DNA from: Bacteroidota bacterium
GTDB taxonomy: Bacteria > Bacteroidota > Bacteroidia > Bacteroidales > F082
DNA: 53,885 nt
Assembly: GCA_003650365.1 (NCBI GenBank)
Contig: QMPA01000002.1
Coordinates: 1-53,885, forward strand
Direction of reading: 5' to 3'
Both the position numbers and the translations under genes were made by a program. Positions 35,136 to 43,016 of the stretch are shown here, piece after piece. The notes below the pieces were generated by a model that was not told the DNA's origin, searched no databases, and worked only from the letters and a program-made list of their open reading frames with translations. How positions within the stretch are numbered: the first letter of the stretch is position 1; every line of letters starts with the position of its first letter.

Positions 35136-35801
35136 TTGTGTAATACTTCCTTCCTCACATTTTACAACCTGCCCCGGAAATTTATGGATTAAATTGTAGT
35201 TATGTGTTGCCATGATGACTGTTTTCCCCGATTCACTGATGCGCAACAGTAATTTAACAATTTCGTTTGAAGCTTCGGGATCAAGATTGCCGGTAGGCTC
35301 ATCGGCCAGAATAACCTCTGGTTGATTGAGTAATGCGCGGGCAATGACAATTTTTTGTTGTTCTCCACCAGAAAGGCGATGCGGCATTTCATTCAATTTC
35401 GACACCAGTCCTACTGCATCGAGCACTGTCAAAATCCGTTTACTTATTTCTGTTTTGTCTTTCCATCCGGTAGCCTTGAGTACGAAATTCATGTTTTCTT
35501 TAACTGAACGGTCGGCCAATAATTGGAAATCTTGAAAAACAATCCCCAACTTTCTGCGCAAAAAGGGAATCTCTTTTCTTTTGATGTTTTTTAAATCAAA
35601 GCCACAAGCATTTCCTAAACCAGTTTCGAGCGGTAAATCTGCATAAATCAATTTCAGCAAGCTCGATTTTCCACTTCCTGTTTTCCCAATTAAATAAACA
35701 AAATCTCCCTGCTCAATGGTCAAGTTAACATTGGCCAAAACCAATTTGTTTTTTTGAAAGACGGAAATACCTTGTAGATGAATGATTGGATTATTGCTCA
35801 C
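35115..35801 (-). CDS. ftsE: FtsE-like cell-division ABC transporter ATP-binding protein
   Basis: The 228-residue ABC ATPase has Walker A GKTGSGKSS (39-47), a Q-loop in LGIVFQDFQLL, signature LSGGEQQK, Walker B VILADEPTGNLD and the H-loop VIMATHNY. The sequence around the Q-loop and signature resembles FtsE, which with FtsX controls peptidoglycan hydrolases at the septum. No ftsX is adjacent, as is usual in Bacteroidota. The start is GTG at 35801. A LolD/MacB-type exporter ATPase cannot be fully excluded. Confidence 0.83.
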   Translation of the reverse strand: MSNNPIIHLQGISVFQKNKLVLANVNLTIEQGDFVYLIGKTGSGKSSLLKLIYADLPLETGLGNACGFDLKNIKRKEIPFLRRKLGIVFQDFQLLADRSVKENMNFVLKATGWKDKTEISKRILTVLDAVGLVSKLNEMPHRLSGGEQQKIVIARALLNQPEVILADEPTGNLDPEASNEIVKLLLRISESGKTVIMATHNYNLIHKFPGQVVKCEEGSITQSTNKLD

Positions 35802-35854
35802 TTTTATTCTTTAAGGCAAAAATAGGGAAAAAAGGGCGGATAATGATGCGATGA

Positions 35855-35896
35855 ATTTTCTGTAGAGACGCGATGCATCGCGTCTCTACAGAAAAT
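35855..35896. repeat. 42-base perfect palindrome downstream of rnfA
   Basis: The sequence is perfectly self-complementary over 42 bases, with the central GAGACGCGATGCATCGCGTC. It begins 6 bases beyond the rnfA stop on the minus strand and would form a very stable hairpin at the end of the rnf transcript. It lacks a run of T, so it may work as a 3'-end stabiliser, a factor-dependent terminator, or simply be a dispersed palindromic repeat. Confidence 0.85.
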
Positions 35897-35902
35897 GCCT
35901 TA

Positions 35903-36475
35903 TTAAACCAATCCTGTAAATCCCATAAATGCAAGGGCAAGAATGCCGGCTACTACAAGCGCAATGGGTACGCCACGCATGGCTTTTGGGACTTCCATCA
36001 AGTCGAGGTGCTCGCGAATACCGGCAAAAAGTACCAGAGCTAGCGTAAATCCAATAGCATTGGCAATGGCATAAACAACACCTTCGATGAGGTTAAAATC
36101 TTTTTGAATGGTGAGAATGGCAACACCGAGTACAGCACAGTTGGTAGTGATTAATGGAAGAAAAACACCCAATGCCTGAAACAAGGCAGGGCTTACTTTT
36201 TTCAGAATAATTTCAACCATTTGAACCAGCGATGCAATGATCAGGATAAAAACAATGGTCTGCATAAAACCAAGTCCGAGCGGGTTCAATACGTAATATT
36301 GGATGATCCAGGTGACCATGGTGGCCAGTGTCAAGACAAACAGAACAGCACCACCCATTCCGACTGATGTGGAAAGCTTTCCCGAAACGCCAACAAAAGG
36401 ACAAATCCCCAGGAACTGCGTCAATACAATATTGCTAACGAAAATTGAACCGATTATTATTACAAAATATTCCAT
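35903..36475 (-). CDS. rnfA: Ion-translocating ferredoxin:NAD oxidoreductase subunit RnfA (RsxA)
   Basis: The 190-residue protein has six hydrophobic helices and is close to the usual RnfA length. Recognisable blocks are SNIVLTQFLGICPFVGVSGKLSTS at the N-terminus (in two parts), FLPLITTNCAVLGVAILT with the conserved cysteine, and FTLALVLFAGIREHLDL. RnfA and RnfE form the antiparallel membrane pair of the complex that holds an iron-sulfur site between them. It is the last gene of the rnf cluster, 14 bp after rnfE. Confidence 0.95.
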   Translation of the reverse strand: MEYFVIIIGSIFVSNIVLTQFLGICPFVGVSGKLSTSVGMGGAVLFVLTLATMVTWIIQYYVLNPLGLGFMQTIVFILIIASLVQMVEIILKKVSPALFQALGVFLPLITTNCAVLGVAILTIQKDFNLIEGVVYAIANAIGFTLALVLFAGIREHLDLMEVPKAMRGVPIALVVAGILALAFMGFTGLV

Positions 36476-36489
36476 AGCTTTTCCTTTTA

Positions 36490-37071
36490 CTAGGCTTTAT
36501 TCAGTTTATTAATTAATGCGATAAGGTAACCCAATACAATAAATGCCCCGGGAGCCAGTACAAACACAAGCATTAAATCTGCTTCAATAAGCTTGATTCC
36601 GAAAATGGCACCACTTCCCAATAATTCCCTTGCTCCACCCAATAGTGTTAGTGCGAAGGCAAACCCCAAACCCATGCCCATTCCATCAACTATGGACGAC
36701 CATGGTGTATTTTTCGAAGCAAATGCTTCGGCCCTGCCCAACACAATACAGTTCACAACAATCAGGGGAATAAACAAACCGAGTGCTTCGAACAAATCAG
36801 GAGTGTAGGCTTGCATTACCAATTCTACAATTGTTACAAAGGAGGCGATAATGACAATAAAAGCCGGAATCCTAACTTTGTCTGGAATGGCTTTTCGCAC
36901 AACCGAAACAACGAGGTTCGACATCACCAAAACAAAAGTGGTGGCTAATCCCATTCCCAGTCCGTTAACAGCTGAGGTTGTTACACCCAACGTGGGACAC
37001 AATCCCAGTAATAAAATGAATACCGGATTTTCTTTGATAAAACCTTTTGTGAAATTTTGTATTTGGTTCAT
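36490..37071 (-). CDS. rnfE: Rnf complex subunit RnfE (RsxE)
   Basis: From ATG 37071 the protein has 193 residues with about six membrane helices and RnfE hallmarks: [43 protein letters not shown], and [16 protein letters not shown]. It pairs with RnfA in the membrane. A longer reading from 37245 passes through the 46-bp dispersed repeat and gives an N-terminus not found in the family, so it was rejected. It lies 70 bp after rnfG, the widest gap from rnfB onward. Confidence 0.94.
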   Translation of the reverse strand: MNQIQNFTKGFIKENPVFILLLGLCPTLGVTTSAVNGLGMGLATTFVLVMSNLVVSVVRKAIPDKVRIPAFIVIIASFVTIVELVMQAYTPDLFEALGLFIPLIVVNCIVLGRAEAFASKNTPWSSIVDGMGMGLGFAFALTLLGGARELLGSGAIFGIKLIEADLMLVFVLAPGAFIVLGYLIALINKLNKA

Positions 37072-37090
37072 GGTGTATTTTTTTATCCCT

Positions 37091-37136
37091 GAACTACCTT
37101 CGACTTCGCTCAGGCTGACCGGGCTAATTGAATATT
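37091..37136 (-). repeat. 46-bp dispersed repeat, copy 2 (inverted), inside the rnf cluster
   Basis: This is the exact inverse complement of 26664-26709 and sits in the rnfG-rnfE gap. It leaves both reading frames intact. Part of it is read as coding only if rnfE is extended upstream to 37245. Confidence 0.85.
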
Positions 37137-37141
37137 CAATA

Positions 37142-37717
37142 TTATTTCTTTTCTCCTTTATATGTATCACTCGCTCTTTTAACTGCATCACAAAATGCAC
37201 GTGAGCTAATTGTTGCGGCAGTAATGGCATCCACATCGCCACCATCTTTGGTGACTTTCAATTTAAACGATTCCGGATTTTTCCCAACAAACTGGGTGGG
37301 GAAGTTCGATTTTTTAATGTCCATTTTATCACCAAGCCCAGGTGTTTCTTTGTGAGAAAGAACGGCTGTATTGTTGATAGTTCCATCTTCCAAAATACCG
37401 ACCATTAATTCAATTCGTCCACTGAAGCCTTTCATCGTAAAAGTTTTAATGGCAGCACCAACCAATTTGTTTTCTTTCGATGCATAATAAAAAGTCAGTG
37501 AATCATCACCTCCAACATCCTTCACTTTTACAGTTTGAATGGTGTCAAACTCAGGCAAGACGGCTTTAATTGCGGCTTCCAGTTTTTTTTGTTTGGCAAT
37601 GGCAATGGGCTCCTTGGTGATTGTGTAAACCCCTCCCAAAGCCAAAGCTGCTATGGCTGCTACAAGGAATAAGGTAAGCACCATATTGATAAAATTCGAT
37701 TCTCGTTTACTGGCCAT
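37142..37717 (-). CDS. rnfG: Rnf complex subunit RnfG (RsxG), FMN-binding
   Basis: The 191-residue protein has one N-terminal membrane helix (13-30) and a periplasmic FMN-binding domain: [29 protein letters not shown], and [12 protein letters not shown] at 163-173. The flavin is normally bound covalently to the Thr of the S/T-GAT motif; here the motif reads TAAT, with Ala for Gly, and the acceptor Thr169 is kept. RnfG passes electrons between RnfD and the cytoplasmic side. It lies 26 bp after rnfD. Confidence 0.94.
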   Translation of the reverse strand: MASKRESNFINMVLTLFLVAAIAALALGGVYTITKEPIAIAKQKKLEAAIKAVLPEFDTIQTVKVKDVGGDDSLTFYYASKENKLVGAAIKTFTMKGFSGRIELMVGILEDGTINNTAVLSHKETPGLGDKMDIKKSNFPTQFVGKNPESFKLKVTKDGGDVDAITAATISSRAFCDAVKRASDTYKGEKK

Positions 37718-37743
37718 GTCTTTATTTTTTTCCTTGTTATTTT

Positions 37744-38757
37744 TTATTTAGCAATTTCAACACCCGTGTTTACACCAAAACGTTTGGGTTTAAATCCACG
37801 GTTAATAAGTGGAACGGTAGCGTTCATCAACAGAATGGCGAACGAAACACCTTCTGGATAAGCACCCCACATCCTGATCAGGATGGTTAATAGGCCAACG
37901 CCAAATCCAAAAATCAATTGTCCGCCTTTTGTCATGGGTGAAGTCACCATATCGGTAGCCATAAATATTGCCCCCAATAACATTCCTCCTGTCAACATAT
38001 GGAAAACAGGATCGGCATATTGTTCAGGATTTATTCCCCAGAAAATACCTGAAAAAACAGCAACTGTAAGCAGCATGGAAACAGGGATTTCCCAACTGAT
38101 AATTTTTTTGTAGAGCATATACAAACCGCCAAGTATTAATGCAATAGCTGATACTTCTCCTAAAGAGCCACCCATTTCTCCGGTTAAGCTTTGCATAGCA
38201 GATGGTATTTCGGATGAAAGTTCAGACATTGTTTTTGGGGTTTCTGCGGTCAGTCCTTCTTTTACAATACCCAATGGTGTTGGGCCGGTAACTGTATCGA
38301 TAAAACCTTCTGTAATAGGAGATGGTTTTGGCCAGGATGTCATTTGGACAGGAAAGGAAATAAGGAGGAAAACCCTGGCAACAAGTGCGGGATTGAAAAC
38401 ATTTTTCCCCAATCCGCCAAAAGACATTTTCGCCATACCAATGGCTACCAGGGCGCCAATAATAATCATCCATCCCGGTAGGTTTGAGGGTAGGTTGAAA
38501 GCCAGTAGTATGCCGGTTACCAATGCTGATCCGTCAGTAATTGTTACTGCACCTTTGATCAGGTATTTTTGAATCAGCCATTCAAAAAATAAACAAGCTA
38601 CAATGCTTAGCATGAGTACACGAATGGCCCCGAATCCGAAAAAATAAATGGAAACTAACATAGCCGGAACCATTGCGATGACCACGCCATACATTATTTT
38701 TTTGGTTGAATCATCTCCGTGAACGTGTGGTGATCCTGATACCGTAAACATATTCAT
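37744..38757 (-). CDS. rnfD: Rnf complex subunit RnfD (RsxD)
   Basis: The 337-residue polytopic protein begins with FTVSGSPHVHGDDSTKKIMYGV and contains TDGSALVTGILLAFNLP, FGGLGKNVFNPALVARVFL, a flavinylation-like VTGPTPLG (Thr160), and MATDMVTSPMTKGGQLIFG near the C-terminus. RnfD carries covalently bound FMN and is thought to form part of the ion pathway. It lies 53 bp after rnfC. A C-terminal extension relative to short family members is not evident. Confidence 0.95.
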   Translation of the reverse strand: MNMFTVSGSPHVHGDDSTKKIMYGVVIAMVPAMLVSIYFFGFGAIRVLMLSIVACLFFEWLIQKYLIKGAVTITDGSALVTGILLAFNLPSNLPGWMIIIGALVAIGMAKMSFGGLGKNVFNPALVARVFLLISFPVQMTSWPKPSPITEGFIDTVTGPTPLGIVKEGLTAETPKTMSELSSEIPSAMQSLTGEMGGSLGEVSAIALILGGLYMLYKKIISWEIPVSMLLTVAVFSGIFWGINPEQYADPVFHMLTGGMLLGAIFMATDMVTSPMTKGGQLIFGFGVGLLTILIRMWGAYPEGVSFAILLMNATVPLINRGFKPKRFGVNTGVEIAK

Positions 38758-38810
38758 AATTTCAAATTTCAGTTCTTGGTTTTTGGTTGAATTTGATTAT
38801 CAACAAAAGC

Positions 38811-40151
38811 TTAATTTCTACCCCGGTTTCTCATTATTGCACCTACCTTGTTTTTTCCAAGTCGCAGGTAATCTAACAATGGAATGCTTGCAGGGCAAGT
38901 GTATTGGCACGAACCGCATTCGATGCAATCCATGATTTTTTCGGTCTCGGCTATTTCGTATTTCCCCAGTTTTGATGCTTTTGAAAGCAGGAAGGGCTCC
39001 AGCCCCATCGGACAAACATAGGTACATTTCGAGCAACGTATGCAGGGACTCTCCACTTTGCGCTGCGACTCTTCTTTTTTCATGAGTAAAATACCCGAAG
39101 AGCCTTTTACTACAGGAACGTCTGTGGTTGTAAGTGCTTTGCCCATCATGGGGCCACCGCCGATTATTTTTCCTGTATTTTCAGGCAAACCTTCGGCTGC
39201 ATCAATAAGTTGCTGAATAGGTGTTCCGATACGAACCAGGAAATTAGATGGCTTTTTAACGGCCTTCCCGGTAACGGTAACTACCCTGTCAATAAGCGGT
39301 TTGTTTTTTTGAACGGCTTCGTAAACGGAAAAAGCCGTACCGACATTTTGTACCACGCAACCCACTTCGATAGGCAATTTGGCAGAGGGAACTTCGCGGT
39401 TAACTGTGGCTTTAATCAATTGCTTTTCGCCACCCTGCGGGTATTGCACTTTCAATGCCTGAACTGTAATACCCTCAAAGGATTTTACGAGTTCCTGCAT
39501 GTGTTTGATTGCATCAGGCTTGTTGTTCTCGATACCGATAATCGCTTTTTTTACATTCAGTGCCTTCATTAAAATCTGGGTGCCAACCAAAATTTCCGGT
39601 CCTTTTTCAAGCATCAGCCGATGGTCGGAGGTCAGGTAAGGCTCACATTCAACACCATTAATTATCAGGTATTCCGCTGTTTTCCCCGGCGGGGGCATCA
39701 ATTTAACATAAGTTGGAAAAGTAGCTCCACCCATGCCTACCAAGCCAGCAGTTTTTATTTTCTCGATAATTGCTTTACCGTCTAGTTTAATTTCTGTTTT
39801 CAAGTCTTCTGTACGGTCGATCTCGTCTATCCATTCATCGCCTTCCACATTAATGACGATGCCCGGTCTTTTGTAACCTGTGCCATCAATTACGTTGTCG
39901 ATTTTCAATACCTTCCCGGAAACGGGAGAATGAATATTTGTTGAAATAAAACCACCGGCTTCTGCCAGCAATTGTCCTACTTTAACTTCATCGCCACGCT
40001 TAACCAGTGGTTTTGAAGGCGCACCCAGGTTTTGCCCCAGGGGGACAATGGCCTGTTTTGGTATGGCTAATTTTTCAATTGGAGCATTGGAAGACAATTT
40101 ATTCTCTTCCGGATGAACACCCCCTAATACAAATGTTTTTAGTATTCCCAT
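38811..40151 (-). CDS. rnfC: Rnf complex subunit RnfC (RsxC)
   Basis: The 446-residue soluble subunit has an N-terminal barrel-sandwich domain (NIHSPVSGKVLKID), the NADH/FMN domain (GLVGMGGATFPTYVKLMPPP, INGVECEPYLTSDHRLM), a SLBB-like block (TGKAVKKPSNFLVRIGTP), and two [4Fe-4S] motifs near the end: CIRCSKCTYVCP and CIECGSCQYTCP. It is the NAD(H)-binding entry point of the complex. It lacks the long Ala/Lys-rich tail of E. coli RsxC. It starts 10 bp after rnfB. Confidence 0.96.
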   Translation of the reverse strand: MGILKTFVLGGVHPEENKLSSNAPIEKLAIPKQAIVPLGQNLGAPSKPLVKRGDEVKVGQLLAEAGGFISTNIHSPVSGKVLKIDNVIDGTGYKRPGIVINVEGDEWIDEIDRTEDLKTEIKLDGKAIIEKIKTAGLVGMGGATFPTYVKLMPPPGKTAEYLIINGVECEPYLTSDHRLMLEKGPEILVGTQILMKALNVKKAIIGIENNKPDAIKHMQELVKSFEGITVQALKVQYPQGGEKQLIKATVNREVPSAKLPIEVGCVVQNVGTAFSVYEAVQKNKPLIDRVVTVTGKAVKKPSNFLVRIGTPIQQLIDAAEGLPENTGKIIGGGPMMGKALTTTDVPVVKGSSGILLMKKEESQRKVESPCIRCSKCTYVCPMGLEPFLLSKASKLGKYEIAETEKIMDCIECGSCQYTCPASIPLLDYLRLGKNKVGAIMRNRGRN

Positions 40152-40161
40152 CTTTCCGGAA

Positions 40162-41103
40162 TTATTCTTTGGTTTCTTTATCTGGAGCCGGGCTGGCTTC
40201 CACTTTTTCTATCACAGTCGTTTTTTCAACAACTGGTTTGGGAATCACTTTTTCGACTACAGGCTTTGGCTTTCTTGGTTTAAAATTTACTTCCCAAATG
40301 GCCTCGGTAGGACAGACTTCCACACATTTCCTGCAAAGTGTACATTTCTCAAAATCAATATAAGCAAGGAAACTATTTATGGTGATGGCATCGAATTTAC
40401 ACACTTTATCGCATTTTCCACAACCAATACAAGCTACTGCACAATTCTTTTTGGCAGGACCGCCTTTTTCTTTGTTAACGCAGGACACAAATATTTTCTT
40501 GTCTTTCGGTCCTTTTTTTCGCAACTCAATAATATCCCTTGGGCAAGCAATAACGCAGGCACCACAAGCAGTACATTTGTCATTTACAACGGGAAGCCCT
40601 GTTTCCGGATCCATGTGGATGGCATCAAAATCACAAGCATCAACACAATCACCAAGTCCCAGACAGCCAAACTGACAGCCACCTTCTCCACCATACAAAG
40701 CATGAGCAAAGGCGCATGAAGTAGCTCCTTCGTATTTTACTTTGGCCGGTGTATTCTTAAATGTTCCGTTACATCTGATAACGGCAATTAACGGGTCAGC
40801 GGCTTCTACTTCCAAACCCAGAATACTGCCCACCGTTTGCATAACATCGTTGCCACCAACGGGGCAGTTCAGGCCTTCAAGATTTTTGTTTTTCTTGGCC
40901 GAGGTGGTGGTTGCTTCAGCAAAAGCCCTGCAGCCCGGAAAACCACAGCCTCCGCAGTTTGCTGCTGGCAGAGCTTCTTCTACTTCGTCGATTTTCGGGT
41001 CTTCGTAAACCTTAAATTTTTTGGCAATAAAGTATAAAATGACGGCAGCAATTAAACCAAGCCCTCCGAGAGCCGCAACTGCTATGATTATTACATTATC
41101 CAC
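40162..41103 (-). CDS. rnfB: Rnf complex subunit RnfB (RsxB), extended ferredoxin-like form
   Basis: The 313-residue subunit has an N-terminal membrane helix (5-25), the Fes domain ALPAANCGGCGFPGC, and a cysteine-rich ferredoxin part with CTACGACVIACP, CIGCGKCDKVC and CTLCRKCVEVCP plus an earlier GCLGLGDCVDAC. That makes up to four [4Fe-4S] clusters after the Fes cluster, more than in the roughly 190-residue E. coli protein, as is typical of anaerobes. A Pro/Lys/Val-rich tail follows. It accepts electrons from ferredoxin. The start is GTG at 41103. Confidence 0.95.
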   Translation of the reverse strand: MDNVIIIAVAALGGLGLIAAVILYFIAKKFKVYEDPKIDEVEEALPAANCGGCGFPGCRAFAEATTTSAKKNKNLEGLNCPVGGNDVMQTVGSILGLEVEAADPLIAVIRCNGTFKNTPAKVKYEGATSCAFAHALYGGEGGCQFGCLGLGDCVDACDFDAIHMDPETGLPVVNDKCTACGACVIACPRDIIELRKKGPKDKKIFVSCVNKEKGGPAKKNCAVACIGCGKCDKVCKFDAITINSFLAYIDFEKCTLCRKCVEVCPTEAIWEVNFKPRKPKPVVEKVIPKPVVEKTTVIEKVEASPAPDKETKE

Positions 41104-41154
41104 ACCTAATTATTTTAATAGAACAACATGAAATGCTGCTTTGTCAGCAATTCA

Positions 41155-41162
41155 CAAAAATA
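41155..41162 (-). promoter_or_regulatory. Putative -7 box TATTTTTG upstream of rnfB
   Basis: The minus strand reads TATTTTTG, 51 bases before the rnfB start. With the 302-bp rseC-rnfB gap it suggests rnfBCDGEA can be transcribed apart from rseC. Nothing else gene-like was seen in 41104-41405. Confidence 0.4.
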
Positions 41163-41359
41163 AAAGAAATCAAGATACTGTGAAAAACTAAACAGCAAGC
41201 CCAATTTCTTTTAAGCGTCTGATATTGTGACTAATGCGTTAATCTGGCCAGAAGTGTTGAAATATCTTATTGCGGAACGTATTGGTTTTTAGACGTTCAG
41301 TAATTAATTTTAGAAAGACTCTAAATTAAAATAAGGAGATAATTATTGTGAAGACAAAA

Positions 41360-41380
41360 CATCTTTTTAGAAAAAAGATG
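41360..41380 (-). terminator. Weak hairpin after rseC
   Basis: The arms CATCTTTTT/AAAAAGATG with a three-base loop are followed on the minus strand by TTTTG. It lies 25 bases after the rseC stop. It is AT-rich, so only a tentative terminator. Confidence 0.35.
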
Positions 41381-41405
41381 GGAGAATTATTCTTTTCCTC
41401 AACCA

Positions 41406-41822
41406 CTAAACAATACTGTGGTCAAAGTTTTTCTTGAAGAAATCCCTTGAAAGATACATCACAAAATAATAGGGGATGAGTGTTGCCAGAGACAATATAC
41501 CTGCCAATCCCTGGTCGAAGTTCAATGCGCTTAGCAAAATTAAAGTGGCTACAATTACAAGGAAGGGGAAAACATAGCCAAACAAAATAGCCCAAACGCC
41601 ACTAGATTGCTTCATCTTAATCATTACGGACTGCCCGATCTTGTAGGTCTCGTGATTATCGGGAAGACTAACATCAATAATTTTTTCCTGCGTATCGCTT
41701 ACTGAGCATGACCCGCTTATTTCGCATGAGGCGCATCCCGATTTGGCAATAATTGCAACTTCAGCAGTACTGTTCGAAATACTTTTAATAAAACCAGGAT
41801 GTGTTACAAATTTGTTGCTCAT
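41406..41822 (-). CDS. rseC: SoxR-reducing system RseC family protein
   Basis: The 138-residue protein has a cytoplasmic N-terminal domain with a cysteine cluster (GCASCEISGSC), a beta-rich IDVSLPDNHETYKIGQSVMI segment, and two membrane helices (about 80-125, VWAILFGYVFPFLVIVATLIL and a second). RseC proteins accompany Rnf/Rsx clusters; in enterobacteria the system keeps SoxR reduced, and in anaerobes the role is less clear. It is the first gene of the rnf cluster, divergent from the sugar kinase gene. Confidence 0.92.
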   Translation of the reverse strand: MSNKFVTHPGFIKSISNSTAEVAIIAKSGCASCEISGSCSVSDTQEKIIDVSLPDNHETYKIGQSVMIKMKQSSGVWAILFGYVFPFLVIVATLILLSALNFDQGLAGILSLATLIPYYFVMYLSRDFFKKNFDHSIV

Positions 41823-41840
41823 TTTCTATCAATCAGGCAG

Positions 41841-41848
41841 CAAAAGTA
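41841..41848 (-). promoter_or_regulatory. Putative -7 box TACTTTTG for rseC
   Basis: The minus strand reads TACTTTTG, 18 bases before the rseC ATG. It forms one half of a divergent promoter region with the box at 41884. Confidence 0.48.
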
Positions 41849-41883
41849 ATTAGAGTTTGTTTATGAATTCGAAAAAAGTTTAT

Positions 41884-41891
41884 TAGGTTTG
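41884..41891 (+). promoter_or_regulatory. Putative -7 box TAGGTTTG for the sugar-kinase gene
   Basis: TAGGTTTG lies 22 bases before the ATG at 41914. A TTTG at 41856-41859 could be the -33 element, with a rather long 24-base gap. Confidence 0.48.
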
Positions 41892-41913
41892 TCCGGCTAG
41901 AAAAAAAAGAAAA

Positions 41914-42987
41914 ATGACAGGTGTTGATTTTGAGAAGAGTTTTGTGCAATTTTTTAACGCATCGGAGATTAGCGATGTAAAGCCATTTGGTAATGGACAT
42001 ATAAATGACACCTATTTGGTAAAAACAACTGGGGAAGCTTTTATTTTTCAAAAAGTCAACCAAAATGTTTTTGATATCGCAGCCCTCGTACACAATTATA
42101 AAATTCTTAACAAGTTTGTTGAGGCTTATCAGAGGGAGATGGGCATTTCGTTAACCCCAAGAATACTAACAATTGAGATTGGTGATTATCATTTTATCGA
42201 TAAAGATGGTGCCGCATGGCGGAAAGTTGAATTTTTACCAGAAAGCAAATCCTATGATATTACTACAGATACAGCTATTTCTTTTGCTGCTGCTGAAGCT
42301 TATGGCAAATTTCAAGTATTCCTCAATACACTTGATGTCGAACAGTTTCAGGATACTATCCCCCAATTTCACCACCTCGAAAACAGGATGAAGCAGTTTG
42401 AGGAGGCTTTGAATAATGCACCAAAAAATCTATTGGATAATGCTGCTCCAGAGATCGGCCAGGTAGAAAAATTTAAGAGTGTTGGAATAGCAATCACCCA
42501 TTTACTGAATACAGGAAAACTCCCTCTGCGTCTCTCACATTACGACACCAAATTGAACAATATTATTTTTCATGAGAGCCAAGCTTATGTTATTGATCTT
42601 GATACCGTAATGCAGGGAAGTGTTCTGTTTGATTTTGGCGATATGGTACGTACTTTTACAAGTCCGGCTGCTGAAGATGAACCGGATATTGAAAAAACTA
42701 TTTTCCGCTTGTCGCATTTTGAAGCATTAACAAATGGCTATCTTGGTGTTCTTAAAAATGAGTTGACAGCTACCGAAAAGCAAAACCTGTTACTTGGTGC
42801 AAAAGCCATTATTTACGAGCAGGCACTGCGTTTTTTATCCGATTATTTCAATGGAAATATTTACTATAAAACGGCATATCCCGAACATAACCTTGTGAGA
42901 TGTCGAACCCAGCTAAAGCTGCTCGAAGAAATTTTTATTGGCGAAAGTAAGGCTGTTGATATTCTAAACAAAGTTCTAAATTTGTAA
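41914..42987 (+). CDS. NahK/AmgK-like sugar 1-kinase (aminoglycoside phosphotransferase superfamily)
   Basis: The 357-residue protein has a kinase fold with the Brenner-type catalytic motif SHYDTKLNN (208-216, catalytic Asp211) and metal motif IDLDT (227-231), followed by LFDFGDMVR. The early NGHINDTYLVKT is the family's glycine loop. The closest pattern is N-acetylhexosamine 1-kinase (NahK); the related AmgK phosphorylates MurNAc/GlcNAc at C1. Expected product: a sugar-1-phosphate in the cytoplasm, which a nucleotidyltransferase could use. It is 30 bp upstream of an exported protein gene, then a beta-galactosidase, which favours a galactoside or amino-sugar role. Confidence 0.82.
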   Translation: MTGVDFEKSFVQFFNASEISDVKPFGNGHINDTYLVKTTGEAFIFQKVNQNVFDIAALVHNYKILNKFVEAYQREMGISLTPRILTIEIGDYHFIDKDGAAWRKVEFLPESKSYDITTDTAISFAAAEAYGKFQVFLNTLDVEQFQDTIPQFHHLENRMKQFEEALNNAPKNLLDNAAPEIGQVEKFKSVGIAITHLLNTGKLPLRLSHYDTKLNNIIFHESQAYVIDLDTVMQGSVLFDFGDMVRTFTSPAAEDEPDIEKTIFRLSHFEALTNGYLGVLKNELTATEKQNLLLGAKAIIYEQALRFLSDYFNGNIYYKTAYPEHNLVRCRTQLKLLEEIFIGESKAVDILNKVLNL

Positions 42988-43016
42988 TCCGAAAATGAAT
43001 CCTAAACAAATATAAT

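Noticed and set aside
35115-35801. LolD or MacB exporter ATPase
   Set aside because: Sequence and lone-gene context fit FtsE better, though the exclusion is not complete.
36490-37245. rnfE read from 37245 with 58 extra residues
   Set aside because: The extension runs through the 46-bp dispersed repeat and into rnfG; ATG 37071 gives the normal RnfE N-terminus.
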